This document shows, one piece after another, positions 1-9,251 of a DNA stretch of 50,112 bases. Where the stretch lies: the NCBI GenBank assembly GCA_012031225.1, contig JAAUTZ010000011.1:17038-67149 (forward strand). Reading direction: 5' to 3'. This stretch comes from Chloroflexaceae bacterium. Lineage in GTDB: Bacteria; Chloroflexota; Chloroflexia; Chloroflexales; Chloroflexaceae. How positions within the stretch are numbered: the stretch's first letter is position 1; each line of letters opens with the position of its first letter. Made by a program: the position numbers and the translations under genes. The notes beneath the pieces are model-generated. The model had not been told where the DNA came from. It did no database searches and saw only the letters and a list, made by a program, of their open reading frames with translations.

Positions 1-108
1 GATGCGTTTCACGCGGGCGTGGCCCGCATCTACTGTGAGAACATCCGCCGCTATGCCGCCGGTGCTGCGCCGCTGTATGCCGCCAATGCACCGACCTTCC
101 GGCGGTAG
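1..108 (+). CDS. C-terminal fragment, probable D-2-hydroxyacid dehydrogenase
   Basis: The first frame is open from the window edge to a TAG at 106-108 and gives 35 residues. The stretch around ARIYCENIRRYAAGAAPLY resembles the end of D-isomer 2-hydroxyacid dehydrogenases, where a final helix of the form F..NLRRYLAGEPL follows the catalytic domain. Only the tail is visible, so no cofactor or catalytic residues can be checked and the substrate is unknown. The gene converges on the GGDEF/HD-GYP gene, and the 65-base gap holds a tandem repeat with a hairpin. The assignment is by pattern only; any protein ending in a similar helix is possible. Confidence 0.5.
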   Translation, partial: DAFHAGVARIYCENIRRYAAGAAPLYAANAPTFRR

Positions 109-140
109 CAGCGATCCCCACGCACAGTCCCACCCAAGCG

Positions 141-200
141 GTGCTACCACACGTCTGGCAGATTGGTGTGGTGCTACCACACGTCCGGCAGATTGGTGTG
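141..200. repeat. Tandem 30-bp direct repeat overlapping a stop codon
   Basis: Two adjacent 30-base copies (141-170 and 171-200) differ at one base (T at 155, C at 185). The second copy encodes the last residues and stop of the GGDEF/HD-GYP protein on the minus strand. The repeat junction makes a perfect hairpin: GTGTGGT at 166-172, loop GCT, ACCACAC at 176-182. It lies between two convergent genes and could act as a weak bidirectional transcription end, but there is no T-run. Confidence 0.85.
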
Positions 201-3200
201 ATGATGTTCGAGAATACGAAAGAACATCGCCACCACCTCAGGATCGAACAGCACGCCCGCGTTGTGCCGCAAATAGTTCCGCACCTGCGCTTCGGGCCAT
301 GCCTTACGGTACGGGCGATCAAAGCACAGCGCATCCCAAACATCCACCACCGCAAAGATGCGGGCTACAAGCGGGATCTGCGGGCCCTGTAGCCCATGCG
401 GATAGCCGCTGCCGTCCCAGCGTTCGTGGTGGTAGTGCGGAATATCCAACGCGGGGCGCAAGAAGGTAATCGGGTAGAGCAGATCGTAGGCATACTGTGG
501 GTGTTGGCGCATAGCAGCCCACTCGTCATCATCGAGTGCACCCTGCTTGAGCAGAATCCGATCCGGTACGCCCAGCTTGCCGACATCGTGCAGCAGGGCC
601 CCGCGCCGAATGTGGGTGAGTTCCGGCTCGCCGATGCCCATCGCTTGCGCTAGCCGCACCGTCATTTCCGTCACGCGGAAGGAATGCGCGGCCGTGTCGT
701 GGTCGCGCAGATCCACGGCTCGCGCCCAGCCTTGCAGCGTGGCGGTGTAGGCATCACTCAGATCCGAGAACAGCCGCGCATTGTTGATCGCTAGCGCGGC
801 CTGTTCAGCCAAGACCCGCAACAACTCCAGCTCATCGGGCTTGAACGAATGCACCGCATTGCGTGTGCCAATCCCCAGCACGCCAATCAACTTGCCCGCG
901 TGATACATCGTTGCCCCTGCAAAAGTACGCAGATCGTACTGGCGGTAGAGCGGCGTGTTGGGAAATTCGGCTGCATCGAGCAGATCAGGAATAACCATCA
1001 CTGGCGCATTGCCGTGTAGCCCGCGATAGATAGGCATTGGGAACGGCTGGACTTGCTTCTTGTACTCCGTCGGAACGCCCACAATTTCGACCAGTTTCAG
1101 CACGTCACGCTCAGGCTCGTAGAAGTGAATTGAAGCGACATTGACGCGAATCGAGCGGAGCGTTTCTTTGCAGATCGTCTCAAGCAGTGTCGGCAGGTCG
1201 AGGTTGGTGTTGAGCCGTGTCGAAACCCGCAAGATCGCCTCAGCGCGGCGTTGGAACGTCTGCTGATTCGCGCCCGAAAACTGGGGCATCTCTGGCAAGA
1301 TCATCTCCGGCGACCACGCCACCACCCGATTTTTGCCACTCCGCTTGGCAAATGCTAACGCACGGTCGGCGCGATCTATCACCGTTTCGAGATTAGCATC
1401 CTTATCATCGGGCGTATAGATTGCCAAGCCAAAGCTGGCGGTGAGGGAGAGTGTCCCCTGATCAGTATGGATCATCGTCCGGGCGAGAGCTACGCGCAGG
1501 CGTTCAGCAATGCGATAGCCAAGGCTAGCATCGGTGTGTGGGAGCAGCGTGATGATCTCCTCGCCACCGTAGCGGCCGATCAGGTCGGTTCCACGCATCA
1601 TCGAGCGGGATTTCTGGGCGACTGTGCGGAGGGCCTCATCGCCCGCGATATGCCCAAACGTATCGTTGACCCATTTGAAGTTGTCAATGTCCATAAGGAT
1701 CACCGTGAGATCGGTGTGCTGTGTTTGGGCACCGGTAAAGACCCGCTGAGCTTGATCGAAGAAATGGCCTCGATTCCACAGCCCCGTCAGAGCATCGGTA
1801 GAGGCAAGATGCTGCATCCGCTCAAATAGGCGGGCATTCTCTAGAGCAATCGCCACCTGATTGGCAAATGCCATGCCGAGTGCGCTATGTTTCTCGGTGA
1901 AGTACCCCGCCGTATGGTGGTCGAGGGTGAGCATCCCGATCACCTCGCCGCGAATAATCAAGGGTAGCCCTAGCCACGAACGAATCTCGGCACTCGGTCT
2001 CTGGAAAAAGCTCTTGCCCTCACGGGCATCCGCCAGCAAAAGCGGGCATTGTTCCCGATAGACGATGTAATTCACCGTCCCATCGGTGATCAGGTAGCGG
2101 GCATCCAGCTCCTGTGCCACATCGCTAAAGCCGCGCCCAGCAATCACGACCGATACGTCGCCCTCGCGTAGCTGCACCGATGCGCTGCTGTAGGGCACAA
2201 CGCGCACCAACTGATCCAAGATCCGGTTCAGCGTCTCAGCCTGATTCAGGCTCGCCGTAATCACCGCCGAAGCCTCATACAGCGTCTCGGCTTCATCTGC
2301 ACGGCGGCGGGCAGCAGCAAACAGGCGGGCATTCTGGCGGGCAAGGACCTGATAGCGTTCTTCGCTCTTCTGCAAAGCGAGTTCGTAGTCCTTGCGCGGA
2401 GTAATATCGGTGAGGGTGACAATGGTGTAGAGCCGATTATCGGCGCGGGTAATCAGCCCGAAGGTGGCGAGCATCGTGAGGAGATGCCCATCTTTGTGCA
2501 GCATCTGCCACTCGCTCGGCGCATTCGCCTCGCCCCGTAGCCCCCGCTGATACAAGTCTAGCACGTCGGCGTGGGTTGCGGCGAGCAGCATCAGGGTGAA
2601 GGATTGCCCGATCAACTCTTGCTCAGTATAGCCGAAGGTGCGGCAAAAGGAAGGGTTGACTAGGACGAACAGGCCTTTCTCATCCGTCATAGTTATACCC
2701 ACATCCACCACATGAAAGATCGTCGAGAGCAGGGCTTCGCTCTCGCGCAGGCTCATCTCGGTCTGGCGTTGGCTGGTCACATCGCGGAAATTCCACACCC
2801 GCCCCAACACATGCGTATTCACGGTATAGGGCGTAGCCGTGTATTCGATGATCTGCCCGCTGTGCAGCACAAACAGCCCATTCGCCGTATCGGTGAAATT
2901 CTCGGCCAGATGCGCCAACGTGACGCGGAGCGGTTCGGCATCTTGGAGCAACGGCTCAATATAGGCGAAAATACGCTCTGCCGTGTAGGTCTCTTCCCAT
3001 GTGTGCGGCAAGCCCCAGATCTCGCTCATGCGCCGATTGGCGAGAATCATGTTGCCACTATCCGCCAGCACCATCAAGCCATCGGAGGTGGACTCAACTG
3101 TCGCCCGCAGCAGGGACAAGCTCTCGATGAGATGTTCTTCCATCTGCTTGCGTGCGGTAATGTCTTCTTTCACGGCGAGGTAATGCGTCACTGCGCCGTG

Positions 3201-4307
3201 TTCATCGGTGATTGGCGAGAGGGCGGCCAGCTCCCAGAACATGCTGCCATCTTTGCGCCGATTGTGAAACTCGCCATGCCACTGCCCCCCGGACAGCAGC
3301 GTCTCCCACATCTGGCGGTATTCATCCGGCGACATTGCCCCCGATTTGAGAAAGCGCGGATTCTGCCCTAGCACTTCGTCAGGGGTATAGCCAGTCACTT
3401 CGCAGAATTTGGCATTGACATATTCGACCTGCCCTTCCCTGCTGGTGATGATGATCGAGCTAGAACTCTGCTCTACTGCCCGCAGCAAGATCCGATGCTC
3501 CGCCGTGCGCTGGGCAAGGGCGAGCTGGAGCCGCGCCTGCTCACTCGCATCGAAGGTCACGTCCATTCCACCGACTACCTGCCCCTGCTTATTCCGCACC
3601 GGTAAAACGTAGACGAAGAAGGTCCGCTCCCCGACATAGCGGGTGAGGTGCTGCACCGTGCCACTGAGCGCGGCGCGGTAGGCTTGTTCGAGCGTAATGG
3701 CAATCTGCGCCGGAAAGACTTCCCACAGGAAATGCCGCTCGATTTGCGCTTTGGGAATGCCGCCCCACAAACGTTCTGCCCCTTCGACAAGGGTATAACA
3801 CAGGCTCCGATCAAAGAACAGCACAGCCGCATCGGGGCTGATTGGGGCGGCAGGCGGGGTCGGGTGCGCCAGTGGGTGCGGCTGCGGTTGGGGTGTCGCT
3901 GCTTGCGGCTCCGCCAGCGTCAACACACAGAGCCACTGAAGCGGTATTGGGGCAGGGTACAGCAGCGGCGAGCAAAATAGCTCACACGGTTGATAGGATG
4001 TTGCGCTCGCTTGCAGCTGTACGCTCAGGCGCACCGGCTCTGGCGTGGCGCGGGCCGCATCAAAGATGGTGCTACACGCGGCGGCACTCCGGCTATCAAG
4101 CAGTAGCCCTAGCGGTTGCCGCAGCAGGCTATCGGGAATCAGTGCGAGTGCGTGCAGTAGGCGTGTCGCTGCGGGATTGATCGCCTGCACAAGCCCATGC
4201 TGATCGAGGATCAGCATCGCACTTGCCGCGTGCTGAAAGACCAGATCAGCAGCCCCCGCACTCGTTACGTGTGGTTCGCGTACCTGTGGCACTTGCAGCA
4301 ATGTCAC
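174..4307 (-). CDS. Multi-PAS/GAF GGDEF and HD-GYP cyclic-di-GMP signalling protein
   Basis: A 1377-residue soluble protein with no membrane segment. Order: about five PAS-type sensor domains (roughly residues 20-640), a GAF domain (670-820), GGDEF (830-990), a second GAF (1020-1170) and C-terminal HD-GYP (1185-1360). The GGDEF signature is RYGGEEI, an acceptable active-site form with the last Phe replaced by Ile. An RGTD five residues upstream matches the RxxD product-inhibition site. The HD-GYP part has LLHDVGKLG and HHERWDGSGYP, so c-di-GMP hydrolysis is expected. Both synthesis and degradation are therefore possible in one chain. The start is GTG at 4307, behind AGGAG. It is the last gene of the operon with the response regulator (48-base gap) and the kinase. 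Confidence 0.93.
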   Translation of the reverse strand: MTLLQVPQVREPHVTSAGAADLVFQHAASAMLILDQHGLVQAINPAATRLLHALALIPDSLLRQPLGLLLDSRSAAACSTIFDAARATPEPVRLSVQLQASATSYQPCELFCSPLLYPAPIPLQWLCVLTLAEPQAATPQPQPHPLAHPTPPAAPISPDAAVLFFDRSLCYTLVEGAERLWGGIPKAQIERHFLWEVFPAQIAITLEQAYRAALSGTVQHLTRYVGERTFFVYVLPVRNKQGQVVGGMDVTFDASEQARLQLALAQRTAEHRILLRAVEQSSSSIIITSREGQVEYVNAKFCEVTGYTPDEVLGQNPRFLKSGAMSPDEYRQMWETLLSGGQWHGEFHNRRKDGSMFWELAALSPITDEHGAVTHYLAVKEDITARKQMEEHLIESLSLLRATVESTSDGLMVLADSGNMILANRRMSEIWGLPHTWEETYTAERIFAYIEPLLQDAEPLRVTLAHLAENFTDTANGLFVLHSGQIIEYTATPYTVNTHVLGRVWNFRDVTSQRQTEMSLRESEALLSTIFHVVDVGITMTDEKGLFVLVNPSFCRTFGYTEQELIGQSFTLMLLAATHADVLDLYQRGLRGEANAPSEWQMLHKDGHLLTMLATFGLITRADNRLYTIVTLTDITPRKDYELALQKSEERYQVLARQNARLFAAARRRADEAETLYEASAVITASLNQAETLNRILDQLVRVVPYSSASVQLREGDVSVVIAGRGFSDVAQELDARYLITDGTVNYIVYREQCPLLLADAREGKSFFQRPSAEIRSWLGLPLIIRGEVIGMLTLDHHTAGYFTEKHSALGMAFANQVAIALENARLFERMQHLASTDALTGLWNRGHFFDQAQRVFTGAQTQHTDLTVILMDIDNFKWVNDTFGHIAGDEALRTVAQKSRSMMRGTDLIGRYGGEEIITLLPHTDASLGYRIAERLRVALARTMIHTDQGTLSLTASFGLAIYTPDDKDANLETVIDRADRALAFAKRSGKNRVVAWSPEMILPEMPQFSGANQQTFQRRAEAILRVSTRLNTNLDLPTLLETICKETLRSIRVNVASIHFYEPERDVLKLVEIVGVPTEYKKQVQPFPMPIYRGLHGNAPVMVIPDLLDAAEFPNTPLYRQYDLRTFAGATMYHAGKLIGVLGIGTRNAVHSFKPDELELLRVLAEQAALAINNARLFSDLSDAYTATLQGWARAVDLRDHDTAAHSFRVTEMTVRLAQAMGIGEPELTHIRRGALLHDVGKLGVPDRILLKQGALDDDEWAAMRQHPQYAYDLLYPITFLRPALDIPHYHHERWDGSGYPHGLQGPQIPLVARIFAVVDVWDALCFDRPYRKAWPEAQVRNYLRHNAGVLFDPEVVAMFFRILEHHHTNLPDVW

Positions 4308-4355
4308 CTATTACTCCTATTGCTCCTATCAATCACGCACTGGCGTGCATTCGGA

Positions 4356-5138
4356 TTACCGCTGGGCACGGCTCGGATCAATCAATTGATAGCCCACACC
4401 GCGATCTGTGACAAGATAATCGCCTTCGATCTTTTTGCGAAGATTGTGCATATGCGGGCGAATGAGAATCTGCGCTTCGGTTTCGTCGGTATCCACCTGA
4501 TGCGTTATCCGCACAATCTCGGTGTAGCCACGAGTTACTCCGGGCCGGATCGCAAGAAACCGCAACAAGGTATACTCGATGGGGGTGAGCATCACCTGCT
4601 TCCCATTCAGGCTCACATCGCGGCGGCTCGTGCCCACAACGAGGTTGGCAATGTGAACTGGTTGATCAAACATCTGCATCTCCGTAACCGGATGCGCTTG
4701 GTCGGCTTGGGCATCACCCAATTGGCGATAGAGCGTGCGTGCCGCAGCACGGATCTGGTTCTGTTCATTGTACTGCATAACGGCATTGCCGACACGGGTA
4801 ATGAGTTCATGCGGCTCACACGGCTTGAGCAGGTAATCGAAGGCTCCACTACGAAAGGCGGTCAGCGACGTTTCCAACGAGCCGTGCCCAGTGAGAATAA
4901 TAATCACCGGATGGTACGGCTGGTTGCGGGCGGTGTACAACACCTCTAGCCCGGTCACATCGCCCAATACGAGATCCGTCAAGACGACGGCAAACGTATC
5001 CTGCTCCAGCAGATCTATCGCTTCTAAGCCATTGCTCGCCGTCGTAACACGGTAGTTCGCCTGCTTCAAGCCTAATTCGAGCGTGACGCGGGCGGCGTGG
5101 TCATCCTCAACAAGCAAGATGTGTGCTTGGGGTTTCAT
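4356..5138 (-). CDS. OmpR-like response regulator
   Basis: 260 residues. The N-terminal receiver domain has acidic residues EDD at 11-13, phosphoacceptor Asp55 in VVLTDLVLGD, and conserved Thr and Lys in LTGHG and LLKPCEP. After a linker, a winged-helix DNA-binding domain (from about residue 155) contains LTPIEYTLLRFLA and ends with the usual RGVGYQL strand. An upstream in-frame ATG at 5174 exists, but the ATG at 5138 is preferred because it overlaps the kinase stop as ATGA, which implies translational coupling, and matches the usual start of receiver domains. It is probably phosphorylated by the kinase encoded just upstream. Target genes are unknown. Confidence 0.93.
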   Translation of the reverse strand: MKPQAHILLVEDDHAARVTLELGLKQANYRVTTASNGLEAIDLLEQDTFAVVLTDLVLGDVTGLEVLYTARNQPYHPVIIILTGHGSLETSLTAFRSGAFDYLLKPCEPHELITRVGNAVMQYNEQNQIRAAARTLYRQLGDAQADQAHPVTEMQMFDQPVHIANLVVGTSRRDVSLNGKQVMLTPIEYTLLRFLAIRPGVTRGYTEIVRITHQVDTDETEAQILIRPHMHNLRKKIEGDYLVTDRGVGYQLIDPSRAQR

Positions 5139-8100
5139 AGATCTAAAGACTCCTTTGTTGTGGTTGCATTCCACTGATTTCCATCGAGCGGCAGCACTAT
5201 CGTGAAGGTGCTACCAAGATTGACTTCACTACGCACATAAATACCGCCGTGATGCTCCTGAATAATTTGGTAACTAATTGGTAAGCCTAGCCCAGTGCCC
5301 TGAGGTTTACTGGTGACAAATGGCTCGAAGATGTGCGGCAGCACCGTAGCGGGAATGCCCGCCCCCGTATCGCCAATTATTACCTCGACATACAGCCCCT
5401 GATCAATCCTGACGACCGCCGTCTGCACGGTGAGGCTCCCGCCTTTGAGCATGGCATCCAGTGCATTGATGAGAATATTTAGGCAGACTTGCGTCAGGCG
5501 GTCTGCATGCCCTAGAATCAGTGGCTGTTGGTCATCTGGGGTATAGGTGAGACTTACGCCCTGTTCTTTGATGCGCTTGCCGAGCAACAACAGCAGCCGC
5601 TCCAGAATGGCATTCACATCTACCTGATCAACCTCCTGCGAGCCTTTGCGATACAGATCGAGGAACTGGCGCACGATATGCCCCGCCCGTTTGATCTCGC
5701 TGCTGGCCGCCTGCATCAGCCGCGCCTGATCCTCCGGCGCGGCTTGCGGAATAAACGCGAGTGCATTCATCACCGTCTGGAGCGGCGTATTGACTTCGTG
5801 GGCCACACTTGCGGCGAGCATCGCATTCGCCGCGAACGCTTCGGTCTGGGCGAGATACTCCTGTAGCTGGAGCTGCTCGGTAATATCGGTGATAATGACA
5901 ATCACGCGCCTGCTCTGGTCCTGTTCGCTGGTGACAGGGATAGTTGCAATCTGATAGATGCGCGGGTGGTTGGGGTTGCCCGCATCACGCACCTGCGCCT
6001 GCTGCGGAGTATCTGTCTTCAGTGTCACCTGTAAGAGATCGTATGGTGGAGCAAGGCTGGGGTGCGCCTGCCAGAGATCCCGCCACTGCCGCCCCACCAG
6101 TGTATTCACGGGCTGCCGCAACAGATCCGCCATCGCATTATTCAGGTTCACGACAATGCCCGTCTGATCCACCATTATAATCGCATCGGTCAAGCCATCG
6201 AGCAACGAGCGCAGTGCGTCGCGGCTCTGATACACCTGCTGGTTGAGTTTTTGCAGATTGGTGTAGGCATCGCGCAGGGCCCGCTCTGCATGGCGGCGGG
6301 CCGTCACATCTACCAGCATGGTCAGCAACACTGGCTCGCCATCGTAGGAGAGATAGGTGGTATGGCTCTCAACGATCCGTGCCCCGTAGTGGCGCGTCTG
6401 GAGCCGGTACTCAGTCATAGCCGAGCGGTTGACGCGGATGGTCTCGACGAGACTTTGCACTTTGACGGTATCATCCGGGTGGATCAGCTGCCAGATACTC
6501 ATCGCCATCAACTCGTCTTGGCTATAGCCGAGCAACTCCAATGCAGCGTGGTTGCAAAACAGCACCCGTTGGTTGACGTGCATAAAGACGGGTAGCGGTG
6601 CGTGTTCAATCGTCTCGCGGAAGCGTTTTTCGCTCTCGTGCAGGGCTTGCTCGGCGGCAACCCGCTCGGTTATATCCACAACGATCACAACCAGCGATCC
6701 TTGTTCACGATAGGTTATGAGGCTCATGTTAGACTCAACTATGCGAATGTCGCCCTGTCGGGTGCGAATATGAAACACACCTTTGACTCCACGCTTGACG
6801 CGCTCATCCTCAATATACTGGGTAATCTGTCCATGCTCTTCCGGCATAGCGAGGGCGAAGGAGTCTTGCCCAATCAACTCCTCTCGTGGGCAGCCATACA
6901 GATCGGCGGCGGCTTGATTGGCAAAGCTGACCCGCCGATTGGTATGGATGAAGATTGGCAAGGGCGCGTTTTCCAATATATCGCGCAGGCGTTGCTCACT
7001 CTCGCGCAGGGCTTGTTCGGCTTCAAACCGCTCGATTATGTCAATCACGCGGCTGATATATGCTGGTTGCTCTTCGTAGGTGATACGTGACGTAGTGACT
7101 TCAACTAGCCGACACGTACCATCGCTGGTCGGCATATGAAATACACCGGACACAGTAGCGTTGTTCTCCAACTCGGCAAGATGCTGCTGGATCGCGGCGT
7201 GTTCGGTGGCTAAAGAATGCACAAATACATTTGTACCGATTAGCTCAGCTTCGGATAAGTCAGACAACACGCACATTGCCGGATTGACATACAGCAACAT
7301 CTCAAGGGTGTAAATCGCGATGGACACGGGGACATATTTCAGCGTGTCGCGGAAACGCCGCTCACTCTCGCGCAGGGCTTGCTCGGCGTGATAACGTTCG
7401 GTAATATCTACATTGATCTCGCCAAGGAGCACCGCCTGTCCGTGCTCATCCAAGATGGGAAAAAAACTGTAGGTGAAATGGCGCGGAAGATCCGCTAATA
7501 AGATTGTGAATTCGCCCGCAATGGGCGTGCCGGTCCGGATGCTTTGCTCCATCTCGGCTAAATAGCGTGCGCCATCGCCATCTGGCGACAGGGCTGCTAG
7601 CAGCGGTTGCCCAATCAGCTCACCCTCAGCATGCGGATACACGCTGCGTGCATAGGCATTCACAAGGCGAAAGCGTGCATCGGTATCATAGACAACAATT
7701 GCAAAAGGGGCATAATCCATAATGCCTTGCAGCATGCGCTGGTTCTGGCGGAGTTGCTGGGCGGTGTGCTGATGCTGGGCCACCTCCTCGCGGAGCGCGG
7801 TGTTGCGCTCGGCAACTGTGGCAAAAGCCTGCTGGAGGTGCTGCGCCATTGTCTCGAACGAACGCCCTAGATTGCCGAGCGTGTCGCGCCGGGTTGTCAG
7901 GCTTGGGGCGAGCGTGTAGTTCCAGTTGCCCTGTACAATCTGCTGGGTGGCGACATCAAGCTGCCGGAGCGGACGCACTACCCACACCGCCGCAAAGATG
8001 GCACTTGCGGTTGCCGCGAGGAGACTGCCCAACAGTAGCCAGATCAGCAACGTGGGGCTACGCGCTGGGCTAGGCAGAACGGTGGCTTCGGGCAGCGTAG

Positions 8101-9100
8101 CAATGATCATCCACTCAAGATTATCGTAACATGCCAGTGCCCGCCCTAGATAACGTTGCCCCGCAAAGACAAAGCTGTAGGGCGTGGTATTGGTCGCTGT
8201 AGCAGCTTGTGGAGCGGTGCGCGGCAGACACAGTGCGCCACTCTGCAAGCCGCGACTGAGGGGCTGCAAAAGGGCATCGTAGCTGGTGTGGATATTGATA
8301 TTGGTAGTGGTAGGGTACACCCCACTCGATGCAGCCACGAGCCGCCCATCGGGGGCAACGATCAGCAGGTATTCATCGGGCGAACTGCGAATGTCAGCGA
8401 GAAACGCACTCATCCGTTGGAGCGAGACATTGGTTTGCACACTGCCGAGCAGCTGCCCATCATCAGCCCAGATCGGGTTAGCGTAAACCGCCAGCAGCCC
8501 CAATTGAGGGCGATCATCACGCAGCATCCACTGCGGACCATCTGCTGCTCGGAGCTGTGCGAGGTGGTGCTGGATCAGAGCCGTATTCGGCAGCAGGCGA
8601 TACTGGGTGGTGGTGGTGAGCGGTGATGAGATGGCGAGCTGCGCGGCAGTCATGGCGGTGCTATAGGTCACGGTGACGCTGGTGGTCAGGGTCATGAGCG
8701 ACGTACTGCGGACGTTGGCGTAGGCGCGGACCCCATCAGGGGTGACAACGGTCACACTAATCTCATTGAGATGCGGAAAGACGGCGAGACGCGCATCAAA
8801 GTGCTGCCGAATGAGGGGCATAGCCAATGCTTGTTCTTCACGGAGTTGCTGGGCAACAAACGGATAGGTCAACTGATTGGCAAGATCGGCTTCGTACAGG
8901 TAAGCGTGCAAGTGAGCATGGGTGTGTTGTAAGCGGCTCGTGAGCAGATCGTCGGCGAGTTCGAGCGAGACTATGCGCGTATGCCGATGGGCGATCCACC
9001 CCGTAAAGGTCACTGTTAGCACGCTGAGCAGCAGCGCGGGGATAATGATCAACAGGGGTAATGGAATATGTGAGCCAGCATGGGCAAACCTCACTTTCAT
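5135..9100 (-). CDS. Membrane Cache/HAMP/multi-PAS sensor histidine kinase
   Basis: 1321 residues. A first membrane helix (about 13-36) and a second (about 350-375) flank a roughly 310-residue extracytoplasmic region that looks like a double Cache ligand-binding domain. HAMP, a coiled coil and about five PAS domains follow, several joined by near-identical linkers of the type AEQALRESE-RFRD. The catalytic part has the H-box SVAHEVNTPLQTVMNAL, N-box NILINALDAM and G-boxes GDTGAGIP and GTGLGLPIS. The stop overlaps the start of the response regulator by four bases. The extracellular ligand cannot be named. A plausible minus-strand TATAAT lies at 9225-9220. Confidence 0.94.
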   Translation of the reverse strand: MKVRFAHAGSHIPLPLLIIIPALLLSVLTVTFTGWIAHRHTRIVSLELADDLLTSRLQHTHAHLHAYLYEADLANQLTYPFVAQQLREEQALAMPLIRQHFDARLAVFPHLNEISVTVVTPDGVRAYANVRSTSLMTLTTSVTVTYSTAMTAAQLAISSPLTTTTQYRLLPNTALIQHHLAQLRAADGPQWMLRDDRPQLGLLAVYANPIWADDGQLLGSVQTNVSLQRMSAFLADIRSSPDEYLLIVAPDGRLVAASSGVYPTTTNINIHTSYDALLQPLSRGLQSGALCLPRTAPQAATATNTTPYSFVFAGQRYLGRALACYDNLEWMIIATLPEATVLPSPARSPTLLIWLLLGSLLAATASAIFAAVWVVRPLRQLDVATQQIVQGNWNYTLAPSLTTRRDTLGNLGRSFETMAQHLQQAFATVAERNTALREEVAQHQHTAQQLRQNQRMLQGIMDYAPFAIVVYDTDARFRLVNAYARSVYPHAEGELIGQPLLAALSPDGDGARYLAEMEQSIRTGTPIAGEFTILLADLPRHFTYSFFPILDEHGQAVLLGEINVDITERYHAEQALRESERRFRDTLKYVPVSIAIYTLEMLLYVNPAMCVLSDLSEAELIGTNVFVHSLATEHAAIQQHLAELENNATVSGVFHMPTSDGTCRLVEVTTSRITYEEQPAYISRVIDIIERFEAEQALRESEQRLRDILENAPLPIFIHTNRRVSFANQAAADLYGCPREELIGQDSFALAMPEEHGQITQYIEDERVKRGVKGVFHIRTRQGDIRIVESNMSLITYREQGSLVVIVVDITERVAAEQALHESEKRFRETIEHAPLPVFMHVNQRVLFCNHAALELLGYSQDELMAMSIWQLIHPDDTVKVQSLVETIRVNRSAMTEYRLQTRHYGARIVESHTTYLSYDGEPVLLTMLVDVTARRHAERALRDAYTNLQKLNQQVYQSRDALRSLLDGLTDAIIMVDQTGIVVNLNNAMADLLRQPVNTLVGRQWRDLWQAHPSLAPPYDLLQVTLKTDTPQQAQVRDAGNPNHPRIYQIATIPVTSEQDQSRRVIVIITDITEQLQLQEYLAQTEAFAANAMLAASVAHEVNTPLQTVMNALAFIPQAAPEDQARLMQAASSEIKRAGHIVRQFLDLYRKGSQEVDQVDVNAILERLLLLLGKRIKEQGVSLTYTPDDQQPLILGHADRLTQVCLNILINALDAMLKGGSLTVQTAVVRIDQGLYVEVIIGDTGAGIPATVLPHIFEPFVTSKPQGTGLGLPISYQIIQEHHGGIYVRSEVNLGSTFTIVLPLDGNQWNATTTKESLDL

Positions 9101-9219
9101 AGTAAACGCCGTTTCTAGAGCAGAGCGGAGCTTGCCCTTATTCTATCGTTGTGGTATTGGTGTAAGATCTTTTATGATTCTATCCCTCCCTGTATTTTAA
9201 CAGATTGTTATACACGTTT

Positions 9220-9225
9220 CAATTA
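9220..9225 (-). promoter_or_regulatory. Possible -10 of the kinase/GGDEF operon
   Basis: A perfect TATAAT on the minus strand, 120 bases before the kinase start, in an AT-rich gap of 151 bases between the decarboxylase stop and the kinase. No convincing -35 is seen at 16-18 bp. Confidence 0.35.
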
Positions 9226-9251
9226 TATTTGAGGGTGTAACTACCAAACGC

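Noticed and set aside
2-469. 155-codon plus-strand frame at the left edge
   Set aside because: Runs antisense into the HD-GYP domain; the adjacent frame ending at 108 has the recognisable dehydrogenase tail instead.
2712-3371. 219-codon plus-strand frame over the PAS region
   Set aside because: Antisense to conserved PAS domains; no independent evidence.
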